Shown in pieces: positions 8,662 through 16,248 of a stretch of 64,000 nucleotides of DNA. Origin of the DNA: Bacteroidales bacterium (GTDB taxonomy: Bacteria > Bacteroidota > Bacteroidia > Bacteroidales > Lentimicrobiaceae). Location of the stretch: NCBI GenBank assembly GCA_016709025.1, contig JADJEQ010000016.1:1-64000 (forward strand), given 5' to 3'. The position numbers and the translations under genes are program-made. How positions within the stretch are numbered: position 1 is the stretch's first letter; every line of letters starts with the position of its first letter. The notes beneath the pieces are model-generated. The model worked only from the letters and a program-made list of their open reading frames with translations. It ran no database searches and was not told the origin of the DNA.

Positions 8662-8840
8662 GCTTCCTAAAAATGGCTAAAAACTGGCGAGCGATTTTGG
8701 CTGGAAGAAATGAGGTTGAAACGTTTCCCCTCTACTTTAAACCGTTGTACGCTAATTTTCAGAGCTCTGCTATGTTTAGTCGGTTGCATTTCTTCTTTTT
8801 TTTTCGCTGCCAGTTTTCTTAACGCCATTTTTAGAAGGCC
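8662..8840. mobile_element. MITE-like element with about 33-bp imperfect terminal inverted repeats
   Basis: The left arm GGCTTCCTAAAAATGGCT, then AAAAACTGGCGAGCG, matches the reverse complement of the right end (GGCCTTCTAAAAATGGCG, then AAGAAAACTGGCAGCG) with few differences. An inner pair, GGAAGAAATGAGGTTGAAACG against a GAAGAAATGCAACCG-type arm, also matches, so the whole stretch can fold as one long hairpin. No transposase is encoded. It could be a non-autonomous mobile repeat or a structured RNA. A short frame through it (8613-8822) looks accidental. Confidence 0.45.
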
Positions 8841-9272
8841 GATCCCTTATATTGAGGAGTGAAAATGGAACAAATATAGTATTGAATTGTAAGTGCTTAG
8901 AAATTTATATAATCACAATTACTTATCATTGAAATTGCAAATTCATCTGCGAAAACATCGGTAAATGATATTTCTTCCGTCCCCCGTCCGACAGTAAAAT
9001 GCTGCGCCTGATGCTTTCTGCCTTGCTTATTTATGAAAGAATATCTTCAGGTGTTACGATTCCTTTATTTATTTTCCGGTTTATGATGTTCTTTCTCGGT
9101 ATTGGTCAGTAGAAACAAAGGGTAATAAGAAATTTTACAGTTTTCCCGGCACATTATAAATTTTTTCAAAAAAAATCAAACCTGGTAATTATAAAATCAA
9201 CCGGATTTAATGGCATTCAGACATAAAATTCGCGGATTCAATTCGCACAGAAGTCTGCTACCTGAATGCAAA

Positions 9273-9307
9273 AAAAAATCCGGCAGTCTTGTTTTGCCGG
9301 ATTTTTT
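9273..9307 (-). terminator. Rho-independent terminator after the DsrE-like lipoprotein gene
   Basis: A 13-bp stem, AAAAAATCCGGCA (9273-9285) with TGCCGGATTTTTT (9295-9307), and a 9-nt loop. On the minus strand the hairpin is followed by a T-run, 16 nt past the stop at 9323. Confidence 0.85.
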
Positions 9308-9322
9308 AAAGGTAAAGAGTGT

Positions 9323-9784
9323 TTAATAATCCATCGTCAGGATTCTTCCTTTGGTGAAGGAGAAGAATTGCTCTTTATCGGCAATCTTTACACCCGGCAT
9401 AAGGTCAGCTTCGCTTTTACCGGCTGCTTTCAGACAGGCAGGGCAGGCAAAGATCGTAATGCCTTTATCCATAAGGATCTTAAGAGATTCCTTCGAACTC
9501 GGGAAAGTCGGGTAACTGATGTCCTGCGCATCGTTGAGCACTACCTCTATGCCTTTGATGTCGAAATAAACCAGCACATCCTGTCTTCTGCCATCATTAC
9601 AGCCTGTTTCAGCGCCATTACAACTTTTTGGGGATCGTTTGTTCCACTCGAAATATGGTAAAACACCATCCCTGGGTGCCATTACCGTGGAGTCATTCAC
9701 AATTCTGACTTCTTTTTCTATGGTCTGCCTGCACGAGGAGGCCATCAGAGCCAATGCTATCAGCCCGAAAAGGATTTTTTTCAT
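9323..9784 (-). CDS. DsrE-like lipoprotein with an out-of-frame internal segment
   Basis: A 153-residue frame with a lipobox (LMASSC, lipid-modified C18). Its second half is typical DsrE-like: DVLVYFDIKGIEVVL, FPSSKE, then a cysteine motif in GITIFACPACLKAAGK. Residues of about 42-68 look like nonsense (EWNKRSPKSCNGAETG). The same DNA read one base on gives HISSGTNDPQKVVMALKQA, then VMMAED, exactly the expected DsrE helix. One extra base near 9656-9661 and one missing base in the G-run (C-run on plus) at 9581-9582, 75 nt apart, would explain this as two compensating indels. The family is linked to sulfur-relay or sulfide metabolism; the exact role is unknown. It has its own terminator. Confidence 0.75.
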   Translation of the reverse strand: MKKILFGLIALALMASSCRQTIEKEVRIVNDSTVMAPRDGVLPYFEWNKRSPKSCNGAETGCNDGRRQDVLVYFDIKGIEVVLNDAQDISYPTFPSSKESLKILMDKGITIFACPACLKAAGKSEADLMPGVKIADKEQFFSFTKGRILTMDY

Positions 9785-9874
9785 GTTTTATCGGAGTTTA
9801 TTACTGCTAAAATTACGGATAATGCAGCTTATAAGCAAGCTAATCAGAGCCAAAACATGTTCTGGTGATATATC

Positions 9875-11218
9875 TCAATTTTTAGGTAGCAGATCCTGTA
9901 ATTCAACCAGTTTTTGCCTGGCTTCAATAAGATTTTTGTACTGTTCAGGCTGCCTGTGTTTAAGAAAGAACAACCGGAACTTACCACCCAGTTTTTTCAG
10001 GTGTTTGTAGTGGTAGAATGTGAAGAGTCCTGTAAAAGGCATCGAAATATAGATACACAAGGCAATCAGGCCTGAACCCGTGAATACCAGCAGAATAACC
10101 AGTAGAATCAGGTACCAGAATACAAACGTTACAAAGCCCAATCCAAAATTAACAGAGCTGACAAACTGGGGGTCTTTCACTTTTCGTGTCAGTAACACGG
10201 GTAGTTTATACGGCAGGTAGTTGAAAATCATCCCGTAAAGGTGCACAGGCAGCAGAACCAGGGAGAGCATCGCAGATAATACCAGCATCAGGCCTGTTTG
10301 GGCAGGGGATTCAAACAACTTGTTCTTTAGCTTGTATTTATCCAGGAGCTTCTGATAGTTGTTGGTTTGCTCCAGAAGCAGGGGCAGATCCAGCCTGTTT
10401 TCTAATGCGGCAGTTTCAATCTCCCTGATGAGTTCCTGAGATGTATTGAAGCGAGCTATCCGGTTGTCGTTCAGTCCTTTGTCTTTCAGGTAATTAGGAG
10501 TAAGTATTTCGGATAAGGCAATGATGGGTCGATAAAAATCAACATTTTCAACATGAATCATCACTTTTTTAATGGCCAGTGCAAGGTCGTCGCGCAGCCG
10601 GGCGATGGCTTTTTGCGGATTTTCGTTGTACAGTTCATGGTAAGCACCCACTTCAACCGGGGTCCCGTAGTTCAACAGCAGGTGGGTACCGGCATTCTGG
10701 TAATGGGCATAGTCGATGCCAACGGGCACTATATGAATGTTGATTCTGAATCCACTGGTTTCAGCGGCCTGAAAGGCAATGCGGCAGATGCCTTTCTTCA
10801 AGGTCTGCAGATGTTTTATATCGGTGTGTGTGCCTTCCGGCAGAATTCCAAGTGGCACACCCGATTGCAGCACCTGCACTGTTTTATCAAAGATCAGGGA
10901 ATTATTCCCCATCGTTTCAATACCGTCGCGGATGCGGTAAACCGGAAAGATTTTCAGGAAGTTCAGTAATTTAGCCATCCGGGCGTTTTTGAAAATATCG
11001 GCCCTGGCCAGAAAAACCACGGGCCGGTTGGCGGCAAAAAGCATGGCGAGTGCATCCATCAGGGCATTCTGGTGGTTGGATGCGAAGATGACCGGGACTC
11101 CGGCCGGAATATTTTCTCTTCCGGTAATGGTAAAACGACGGTAAAAAAGCTTGAAAAAGATTTTTACCAGCCTGTACAACAGTGTATAACGTAAAGACGA
11201 TTTGGTGATATCCTGCAT
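9875..11218 (-). CDS. 1-acylglycerol-3-phosphate O-acyltransferase-like (PlsC domain) membrane protein
   Basis: 447 residues from the chosen ATG at 11218, which follows the symporter stop by 4 nt. An ATG at 11242 would overlap the upstream gene. The PlsC domain is N-terminal: block I is NHQNALMD, a variant of NHxxxxD (about residues 48-55), and block III is LPEGTHTD, a variant of FPEGTR. The C-terminal half adds two hydrophobic segment pairs (around LMLVLSAMLSLVLLPV and FVFWYLILLVILLVF) and a basic tail, giving a longer-than-usual protein anchored in the inner membrane. It likely acylates lysophosphatidate or a related lipid. It appears co-transcribed with the BASS-family symporter upstream. 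Confidence 0.85.
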   Translation of the reverse strand: MQDITKSSLRYTLLYRLVKIFFKLFYRRFTITGRENIPAGVPVIFASNHQNALMDALAMLFAANRPVVFLARADIFKNARMAKLLNFLKIFPVYRIRDGIETMGNNSLIFDKTVQVLQSGVPLGILPEGTHTDIKHLQTLKKGICRIAFQAAETSGFRINIHIVPVGIDYAHYQNAGTHLLLNYGTPVEVGAYHELYNENPQKAIARLRDDLALAIKKVMIHVENVDFYRPIIALSEILTPNYLKDKGLNDNRIARFNTSQELIREIETAALENRLDLPLLLEQTNNYQKLLDKYKLKNKLFESPAQTGLMLVLSAMLSLVLLPVHLYGMIFNYLPYKLPVLLTRKVKDPQFVSSVNFGLGFVTFVFWYLILLVILLVFTGSGLIALCIYISMPFTGLFTFYHYKHLKKLGGKFRLFFLKHRQPEQYKNLIEARQKLVELQDLLPKN

Positions 11219-11222
11219 AAAC

Positions 11223-12252
11223 CTAATTTGAATAATCGGCAAATTTCTCGGCCGGACGTACTTTGGACCAGAAAGTGGCTATCCCCAGGCCCGATATGAT
11301 ATGCCATATACCCCACCAGGCCGCAATAAAGGCCATTCCACCCATGTTTAACTCCGGCGGGAATATTTTCGGATTGAACAACAAAACCAGCCCAAGGCCT
11401 GAGTTCTGTATCCCGGTTTCAATAGAGATCGTGCGGCTATCGGTGCGGTTTAGCCTGAATGCCCTCGAAAACCAGTAGCCGGTCATCAGAGCCATTGCAT
11501 TGTGAATAAATACAATAATTAATATCCAGTTGATGTACGTGGATAAAATACTCATAGTTGTTCCTAAATGCCAGAATAACAAAGGCCGCGAAAACCAGCA
11601 TCGAAATTTTTTCAATCGGTTTCTGAATCTTCCGCGTAATTTCCGGCAGTTTCTGAGAGAAGATGATCCCCACAGCCACCGGAATTCCCAACAAAATAGT
11701 GACGGTTTGAAACATTTCAAACGGGTCGATGTGGATAGGTCGGAGCAGGGGTGAGGTTGTTGAATACAGCCCTCCCCAGAAGGCAAAATTCAAGGGCGTG
11801 AAAATAACGGCCAGCACGGTTCCCATCGCGGTTAAGCTCACCGATAAGGCAACATTCGCCCTGGCGACACTGGAGATAAAATTTGAAATATTTCCACCGG
11901 GGCATGAAGCCACCAGCAACATTCCGAAAGCGACTGAGGGCGTAATAAAACTCCCCAACAACCATACTGCTATAAAAGTAACCGCCGGCAAGGCCAGGAA
12001 CTGACTGCTGAGCCCGACGATAATTTTTCGGGGATTCAGGAAAATGCTTTTGAAATTCTCCCATTTTATACCAAGCGCTACCCCGAACATGATAAAACCG
12101 ATGGAAATATTCATCAGGTGCAGGCTGGCCTGGCTGAAATTCAGCCGAAGGGAATCGAGCAACAACAGGTCATCGTGCATAGAAAACGGATCAATACTTT
12201 TTTGAAGCAGTTGTATTTTCAGGTAGGGACATGACACATTGTGTCCACACAA
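11223..12252 (-). CDS. Bile acid:sodium symporter (BASS) family transporter, frameshifted
   Basis: Two overlapping frames make one transporter. The first runs from the start to about 11550 and covers most transmembrane helices (IGFIMFGVALGIKW, LLVASCPGGNISNFISSVA, TILLGIPVAVGIIF). The second continues to 11223 (INWILIIVFIHNAMALMTGYW, IETGIQNSGLGLVLLF). The frames must switch near 11541-11550, where one base is extra or two are missing. The GIQNSGL and SCPGGNISN motifs are characteristic of the sodium/substrate sites in this family. The start is either 12252 or, more family-like, the ATG at 12180 (MHDDLLLLDS). The substrate could be an organic anion; it is not determinable here. The acyltransferase gene follows at once. 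Confidence 0.78.
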
Positions 12253-12266
12253 CCCGGATCAGATTT

Positions 12267-12274
12267 CAAAAATA
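12267..12274 (-). promoter_or_regulatory. -7 promoter element (TATTTTTG) of the symporter-acyltransferase unit
   Basis: An exact TAnnTTTG match on the minus strand, 15 nt before the ATG at 12252 and 87 nt before the ATG at 12180. No -33 element was assigned. Confidence 0.35.
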
Positions 12275-12314
12275 ATGATAATCAATGTAGAATTAACAAA
12301 AAAGGGAAGAATGG

Positions 12315-12542
12315 TCACATGTGCCCTTCAGCTGTAATCAGAATGGTTTGTTCTTCAAAGTCAATCTGATCCCCTGGCCTGAGCTTTTTCCGTTTCTGCA
12401 ATTCTGTTGTTCCGTTCACCTTTACCCTGCCTTCGGTAATGCATTGGTTGGCTTCGCCACCGGTTTCAACCAGGTTCAGAAGTTTAAGCAACTGGTTCAA
12501 CTGTATAAATTCGTGGGGGGCTTCGAGGGTGAATTGTATCAT
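12315..12542 (-). CDS. S4-domain RNA-binding protein (YbcJ-like)
   Basis: A 75-residue protein consisting of a single S4 fold: IQLNQLLKLLNLVETGGEANQCITEGRV, then VNGTTELQKRKKLRPGDQI. Small free-standing S4 proteins bind structured RNA, often ribosomal RNA or tRNA fragments. A near-consensus -7 element (TATCTTTA, 12561-12568) lies upstream. It is monocistronic, on the same strand as the following symporter. Confidence 0.88.
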   Translation of the reverse strand: MIQFTLEAPHEFIQLNQLLKLLNLVETGGEANQCITEGRVKVNGTTELQKRKKLRPGDQIDFEEQTILITAEGHM

Positions 12543-13654
12543 TTGGTTTATTTTATGATGTAAAGATAAGGGTTATTTGGCAGGTCCAAGGTCGGAAGTC
12601 AGAAGTCAGAAGTCGGAGGTCAGAGTCGGAGGTCGGGTCGTCTAAAAATGAGGTAAGAAGTAAGAGGTAAGAAGTAGGAGGTTGACTTAGGGACTTAGGG
12701 ACATAGAGACTGAGAAACTTAGAGACTAAGAGAGAGAGGGAGAGAGGGAGTGAGAGACTGTCTATGTGTCTATTTTCTTCTATGTTCCTATGTGTTAAAA
12801 AACTGGTTTGAGGAGAAAATGAAGAATGTCGTCAGAAGTGGGAGGTCGGAAGTCAGAAGTCGGAGGTCAGAAGTCAGAAGTCAGTTTAAAAATGAGGTAA
12901 GAAGTAAGAGGTAAGAAGTAGGAGGTTGACTTAGGGACATAGAGACTGAGAGACTAAGAGAGAGAGAGGGAAAGAGGGAGTGAGAGACTGTCTATGTGTC
13001 TATTTTCTTCTATGTTCCTATGTGTTAAAAAACTGGTTTGAGGAGAAAATGAAGAATGTCGTCAGAAGTGGGAGGTCGGAAATCAGAAGTCGGAGGTCAG
13101 AAGTCAGAAGTCAGTTTAAAAATGAGGTAAGAAGTAAGAGGTAAGAAGTAGGAATCGTCCCCCTCCTTCGCTGCGCTGCGGCGGGCAGGCTCGTCCTTTT
13201 TGGCACAGGGCTCAGGGCATGATAAAATTTCTAATATCTAATTTCTAATATCTAATGCTTTTGAACAAGGCTTGTGGGATGCGTACATACTATCAAAATT
13301 TATTAAACACATAGACACATAGGTAAGATTTTAGGCACATAGAAATCCCATATTGAAATCTTCATCATTGCTGAAATCATCATTCCACCATTCCGAAATC
13401 CGTAGTTGGAAATTGGAAATTGGAAATCTCTCTTTCTCTCATTGTCTCTTTCTTCACATCCGCAATCCGCAATCCGCAATCCGAAATCGTAAGTCATTCG
13501 AAAAATGAGGTAAGAAGTAAGAATAAGAATTAAGAAGGGTCATCGTCCCTCGTCCCTACTTCATTTCCCTCGTCCCTACTTCAGGAAATCCGAATTCCGA
13601 AATCCGAAATCGCAGGGATTTCCTTAAATTTGCCGCTCAACAAAGAATCCACGC
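12543..13654. repeat. 1.1-kb intergenic repeat field, including a 230-bp tandem duplication
   Basis: No gene. The region is made of repeated words: GGTCGGAAGTCAGAAGTC, GAGGTAAGAAGTAAGAGG, GACTTAGGGACATAGAGAC and CTATGTGTCTATTTTC. A block of about 230 bp is repeated head to tail: TGTGTTAAAAAACTGGTTTG occurs at 12791 and again at 13021, with matching flanks from about 12640 to 13150. The right part holds AATCCGCAATCCGC arrays (13447-13492, 13580-13615) and a CACATAGACACATAGG element (13302-13347) shared with 59972-60016. Confidence 0.85.
13625..13632 (+). promoter_or_regulatory. -7 promoter element (TAAATTTG) of the cysteate synthase gene
   Basis: An exact TAnnTTTG match, 22 nt before the ATG at 13655. 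It sits at the very end of the repeat field. Confidence 0.5.
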
Positions 13655-14950
13655 ATGGAAGAAACATTCATCCCAACCACCTACAAGCTGCAATCACTGG
13701 CAACCGGAAATATTTTTGAAGACACCGGCTGGATGCTGGATGCCACGGGGGAAGAAAAACCGGCATTGATCAGGGCTATTTATGATCACAAACAATTGCG
13801 CCTCAGGGATGATTCATGGGGCTTGTACCGTTTTGCCGACTGGCTGCCGGTAAGCAGGATACTGAAAGGCTCTTCCGCCCCCGTTACCTATAAAAGTGAA
13901 GGTCTGGCCAAAGAACTGGGATTAACCAACCTGTGGATTACCTTCAGCGGCTACTGGCCGGAAAAAGGGGCAGGTATGACGACCTGCTCATTTAAAGAAA
14001 CCGAAGCTTATTCAGTGTGTGGCCGCCTTAATCCAGCTCAGAAACAGGTTTTGGTGGTTGCTTCGGCAGGCAATACCGCCAGGGCATTTGCGAAGGTGTG
14101 TTCCGATAACCATATCCCCTTGTTACTCTGTGTGCCTCACGATTACATCAACGCCCTGTGGTTTGATGCACCGCTGAACGATTGTGTAAAACTGGCCGTC
14201 ACCGCTTTTGGTAGTGATTATTTTGATGCCATTCACCTGTCGAATCTGGCTACCCAATGCGAAGGTTTTCTGGCCGAAGGAGGTGCCAAAAACGTGGCCC
14301 GCCGCGATGGCATGGGAACCACGACACTTTCGGCAGTTACTACTATTGGCCGTATTCCTGATTATTACTTCCAGGCGGTCGGCAGTGGCACCGGTGCCAT
14401 TGCAGCATGGGAAGCCAACCTGAGGCTGATTGATGACGGCCGTTTCGGCAGCAATAAAATGAAACTGATGGTTTCGCAGAATGCGCCTTTTCTGCCGATC
14501 TACGAAGCCTGGAAGGCCGGATCACGCGCCATGCTGCCTTACGACGATGACCTGGCCCGTGAGCATGTGACCGAAATTGATGCCAAGGTGCTGTCGAACC
14601 GGAAACCGCCATACCCCATCACCGGAGGGCTGTACGATGCCATGTGTGATGCCGGGGGCGATGTGCTGAAGGCTACCAACCTGGAGGCGCGGGCCGCGAA
14701 GGAGCTTTTTCTGCAAACCGAGGGAATTGACATTTATGCTGCCTCCGCGGTTGCAACAGCTTCATTGATAAACTCCCTGGAAGAGGGATCGGTTGAAAAA
14801 GATGCCCTGATTATGCTGAATATTACCGGGGGCGGGGAGGAGCGGTTCAAAAGGGAACACAGCCTCTTTTACCTGGAACCAACCCTGATGTTTGGAATAA
14901 CGCCCACCCTGGAAGACGTGAAAGCGCAACTGGAAGGTTTAAAGTGGTAG
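13655..14950 (+). CDS. Cysteate synthase (threonine synthase-like PLP enzyme)
   Basis: A 431-residue type II PLP enzyme related to threonine synthase. The Schiff-base lysine is K114 in TTCSFKETEAY, the phosphate-binding loop is ASAGNTARAF, and a glycine-rich GSGTGAIAAWE motif follows. The N-terminal WPEKGAGMTTCSFKE region and the C-terminal NITGGGEERFKRE match what I know of cysteate synthase, which converts O-phosphoserine and sulfite to cysteate. That enzyme was described in Methanosarcina coenzyme M synthesis. In Bacteroidota, cysteate feeds sulfonolipid (capnine) synthesis, which I infer as the role here. Ordinary threonine synthase is the main alternative, but SFKE rather than SFKD argues against it. 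It has its own promoter. Confidence 0.82.
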   Translation: MEETFIPTTYKLQSLATGNIFEDTGWMLDATGEEKPALIRAIYDHKQLRLRDDSWGLYRFADWLPVSRILKGSSAPVTYKSEGLAKELGLTNLWITFSGYWPEKGAGMTTCSFKETEAYSVCGRLNPAQKQVLVVASAGNTARAFAKVCSDNHIPLLLCVPHDYINALWFDAPLNDCVKLAVTAFGSDYFDAIHLSNLATQCEGFLAEGGAKNVARRDGMGTTTLSAVTTIGRIPDYYFQAVGSGTGAIAAWEANLRLIDDGRFGSNKMKLMVSQNAPFLPIYEAWKAGSRAMLPYDDDLAREHVTEIDAKVLSNRKPPYPITGGLYDAMCDAGGDVLKATNLEARAAKELFLQTEGIDIYAASAVATASLINSLEEGSVEKDALIMLNITGGGEERFKREHSLFYLEPTLMFGITPTLEDVKAQLEGLKW

Positions 14951-14995
14951 TTTGCTGATTTTTGAAAATGTCAGATCGAAGAAAATGGCATTGCC

Positions 14996-15679
14996 TTATT
15001 CGGATTTCGATTTTCCGTTCAGCAATTCATTGAGGCTGACCATATTTCTGAAGAAAACTTTTTTTATCACCGGGTCCTGAATGCAGCGGGGGAAAGCAGG
15101 CGGATCTTCAGACCGGCCGATAAAAGTCATTTTTACCAGTCCGGCTTTTATCTCTGACAACTCCCAGCTTGCTTTGTAATGGGTGAGCCTTTCCACCCCT
15201 TTTGCCGGAGGATAACTCTCATCGCTGCTTCGCATGTCGAGCAGAATTCTATCCTTTTTCGGGTTGGTTGATAAGGTGTTCAGGGTGATCAACTCCCGGT
15301 CGTTGAATGGCCAGGGCAATCCATAAAGGGAATACGTATACCATTTCTCAGGTCTGTCGTGGTGAAGAATAAACAATTTCTTAATTCCGGACATCCAGAC
15401 AGGAATTTCCTTCTCACCGGTAATGGCTTTCAGGCTTTTTTCGAGTGTGTTGTGCACGATGATTTCGGCTTTACGCTCACGAATCCTTACTTTATCCGGA
15501 AGGTCGATCCACCGGAAGTATATTTTCACCCCTTCGGAGTTCTCCATTAATTCCCATGCCGATTCAGTTCCGGTGGTCAGGATCTTTTCTGTATGTATTG
15601 CTGAAGAAGAAGTGATCAAAAGCAGCAGCGCATAAAGCATCCACCTGGAAACATTCCGGACATCCGGCATATCAATCAT
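14996..15679 (-). CDS. START-domain lipid-binding-like protein, secreted
   Basis: A 227-residue protein with an N-terminal hydrophobic segment (about 13-27, signal peptide or anchor). The START-like domain has WELMENSEGVKIYFRW, then EIPVWMSG, YSLYGLPWPFNDRELI and a final segment with KMTFIGRSEDPPAFP. Such domains bind lipids or hydrophobic ligands in a cavity; the ligand here is unknown. A TAnnTTTG element sits 19 nt upstream. It converges on the cysteate synthase gene. Confidence 0.8.
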   Translation of the reverse strand: MIDMPDVRNVSRWMLYALLLLITSSSAIHTEKILTTGTESAWELMENSEGVKIYFRWIDLPDKVRIRERKAEIIVHNTLEKSLKAITGEKEIPVWMSGIKKLFILHHDRPEKWYTYSLYGLPWPFNDRELITLNTLSTNPKKDRILLDMRSSDESYPPAKGVERLTHYKASWELSEIKAGLVKMTFIGRSEDPPAFPRCIQDPVIKKVFFRNMVSLNELLNGKSKSE

Positions 15680-15697
15680 GTAATTTGTTTATAATGA

Positions 15698-15705
15698 CAA
15701 AGATA
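15698..15705 (-). promoter_or_regulatory. -7 promoter element (TATCTTTG) of the START-domain gene
   Basis: An exact TAnnTTTG match on the minus strand, 19 nt before the ATG at 15679. Confidence 0.5.
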
Positions 15706-15749
15706 TAAAAGCAAAGTTCATAAGCAATTTTTTGAATATATTTTATTTG

Positions 15750-16236
15750 CATGTCCAGTATCCAGAAACCCAGAAACCCCAAACTCCGGTTGGTCTCGGC
15801 TCCGCTCGACCACCGGACTCAGGACCCTGCTAACCTTGTAATAATGTAACCCTGAAATCCTGTAACCCTGTAACCCTGGACCTCACCCCCCAACCCCCTC
15901 TCCACCTCATCCGCCCTTCGGGCACCTTCTCCTCAAGGAGAAGGAAATCGGACTTTTTACTTCATTAGCGAGGGGGAGCCGGAAGCTTTTCACTCAGCCA
16001 CCCTGGCCTTGAACCTCTCGTTACAGAAGCTAAACCATAGAACCTCAAAGTGGCGTGAGACGCGAGCATCGCGTCTTTACTAACCGGATTTTCTAACTCA
16101 GTAACTCAGTAACTTTTGAACCTCTGAACTCTTGATCCTTTTAACCCTGAAATCCTGTAACCCTGAAACCCTGTAACTCTGTAACCCTGAAACTCTGTAA
16201 CCCTGTAACTCTGTAACCCTGTAACCCTGAAATACC
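15750..16236. repeat. Intergenic repeat field with GTAACCCTG array and two hairpin repeats
   Basis: No gene. It contains a CTCGGCTCCGCTCGACCACC element (about 15790-15826), a copy of the 43-bp CACCTCATCCGCCC hairpin repeat (15903-15945), a GACGCGAGCATCGCGTC hairpin (16059-16075), and, at 16141-16236, about ten near-copies of a 9-mer GTAACCCTG/GTAACTCTG, mixed with GAAACCCTG. The DUF3109 promoter lies at its right edge. Confidence 0.85.
15903..15945. repeat. 43-bp dispersed repeat, copy 1
   Basis: Begins CACCTCATCCGCCC and ends CCTCAAGGAGAAGGA. It contains two small stems: GCCCTTCGGGC and CCTTCTCCTCAAGGAGAAGG. It differs from the copy at 31120-31162 by one base. Confidence 0.9.
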
Positions 16237-16244
16237 TATTTTTG
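16237..16244 (+). promoter_or_regulatory. -7 promoter element (TATTTTTG) of the DUF3109 gene, only 4 nt from the ATG
   Basis: An exact TAnnTTTG match ending 4 nt before the ATG at 16249. With normal spacing, transcription would start at or just inside the start codon, implying a leaderless mRNA. Confidence 0.45.
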
Positions 16245-16248
16245 CATC

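Larger units (their letters stand above)
8524..9322. other. Intergenic region: MITE-like hairpin element, terminator, no gene
   Basis: About 800 bp with no credible coding sequence. The first part holds a short perfect hairpin (8624-8649) and a nested inverted-repeat element (8662-8840). From about 8860 to 9260 the DNA is AT-rich and featureless to me. The end carries the terminator of the DsrE-like lipoprotein gene. Confidence 0.6.

Noticed and set aside
8613..8822. 69-residue frame starting MIFLYLLLEQKVPK
   Set aside because: It lies entirely inside the hairpin and inverted-repeat element. It follows the repeat, not a protein family.
12580..13160. Possible CRISPR array
   Set aside because: Repeats are of variable length and directly adjacent, without unique spacers of constant size, and no cas gene is present.
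13303..13497. 64-residue minus-strand frame
   Set aside because: It is built from AATCCGC and CACATAG repeats, with no protein-like composition.
16141..16236. Telomere-like array (TAACCC words)
   Set aside because: Units are irregular 9-mers in an internal chromosomal gap, with similar words in many other gaps. There is no replicon end here.
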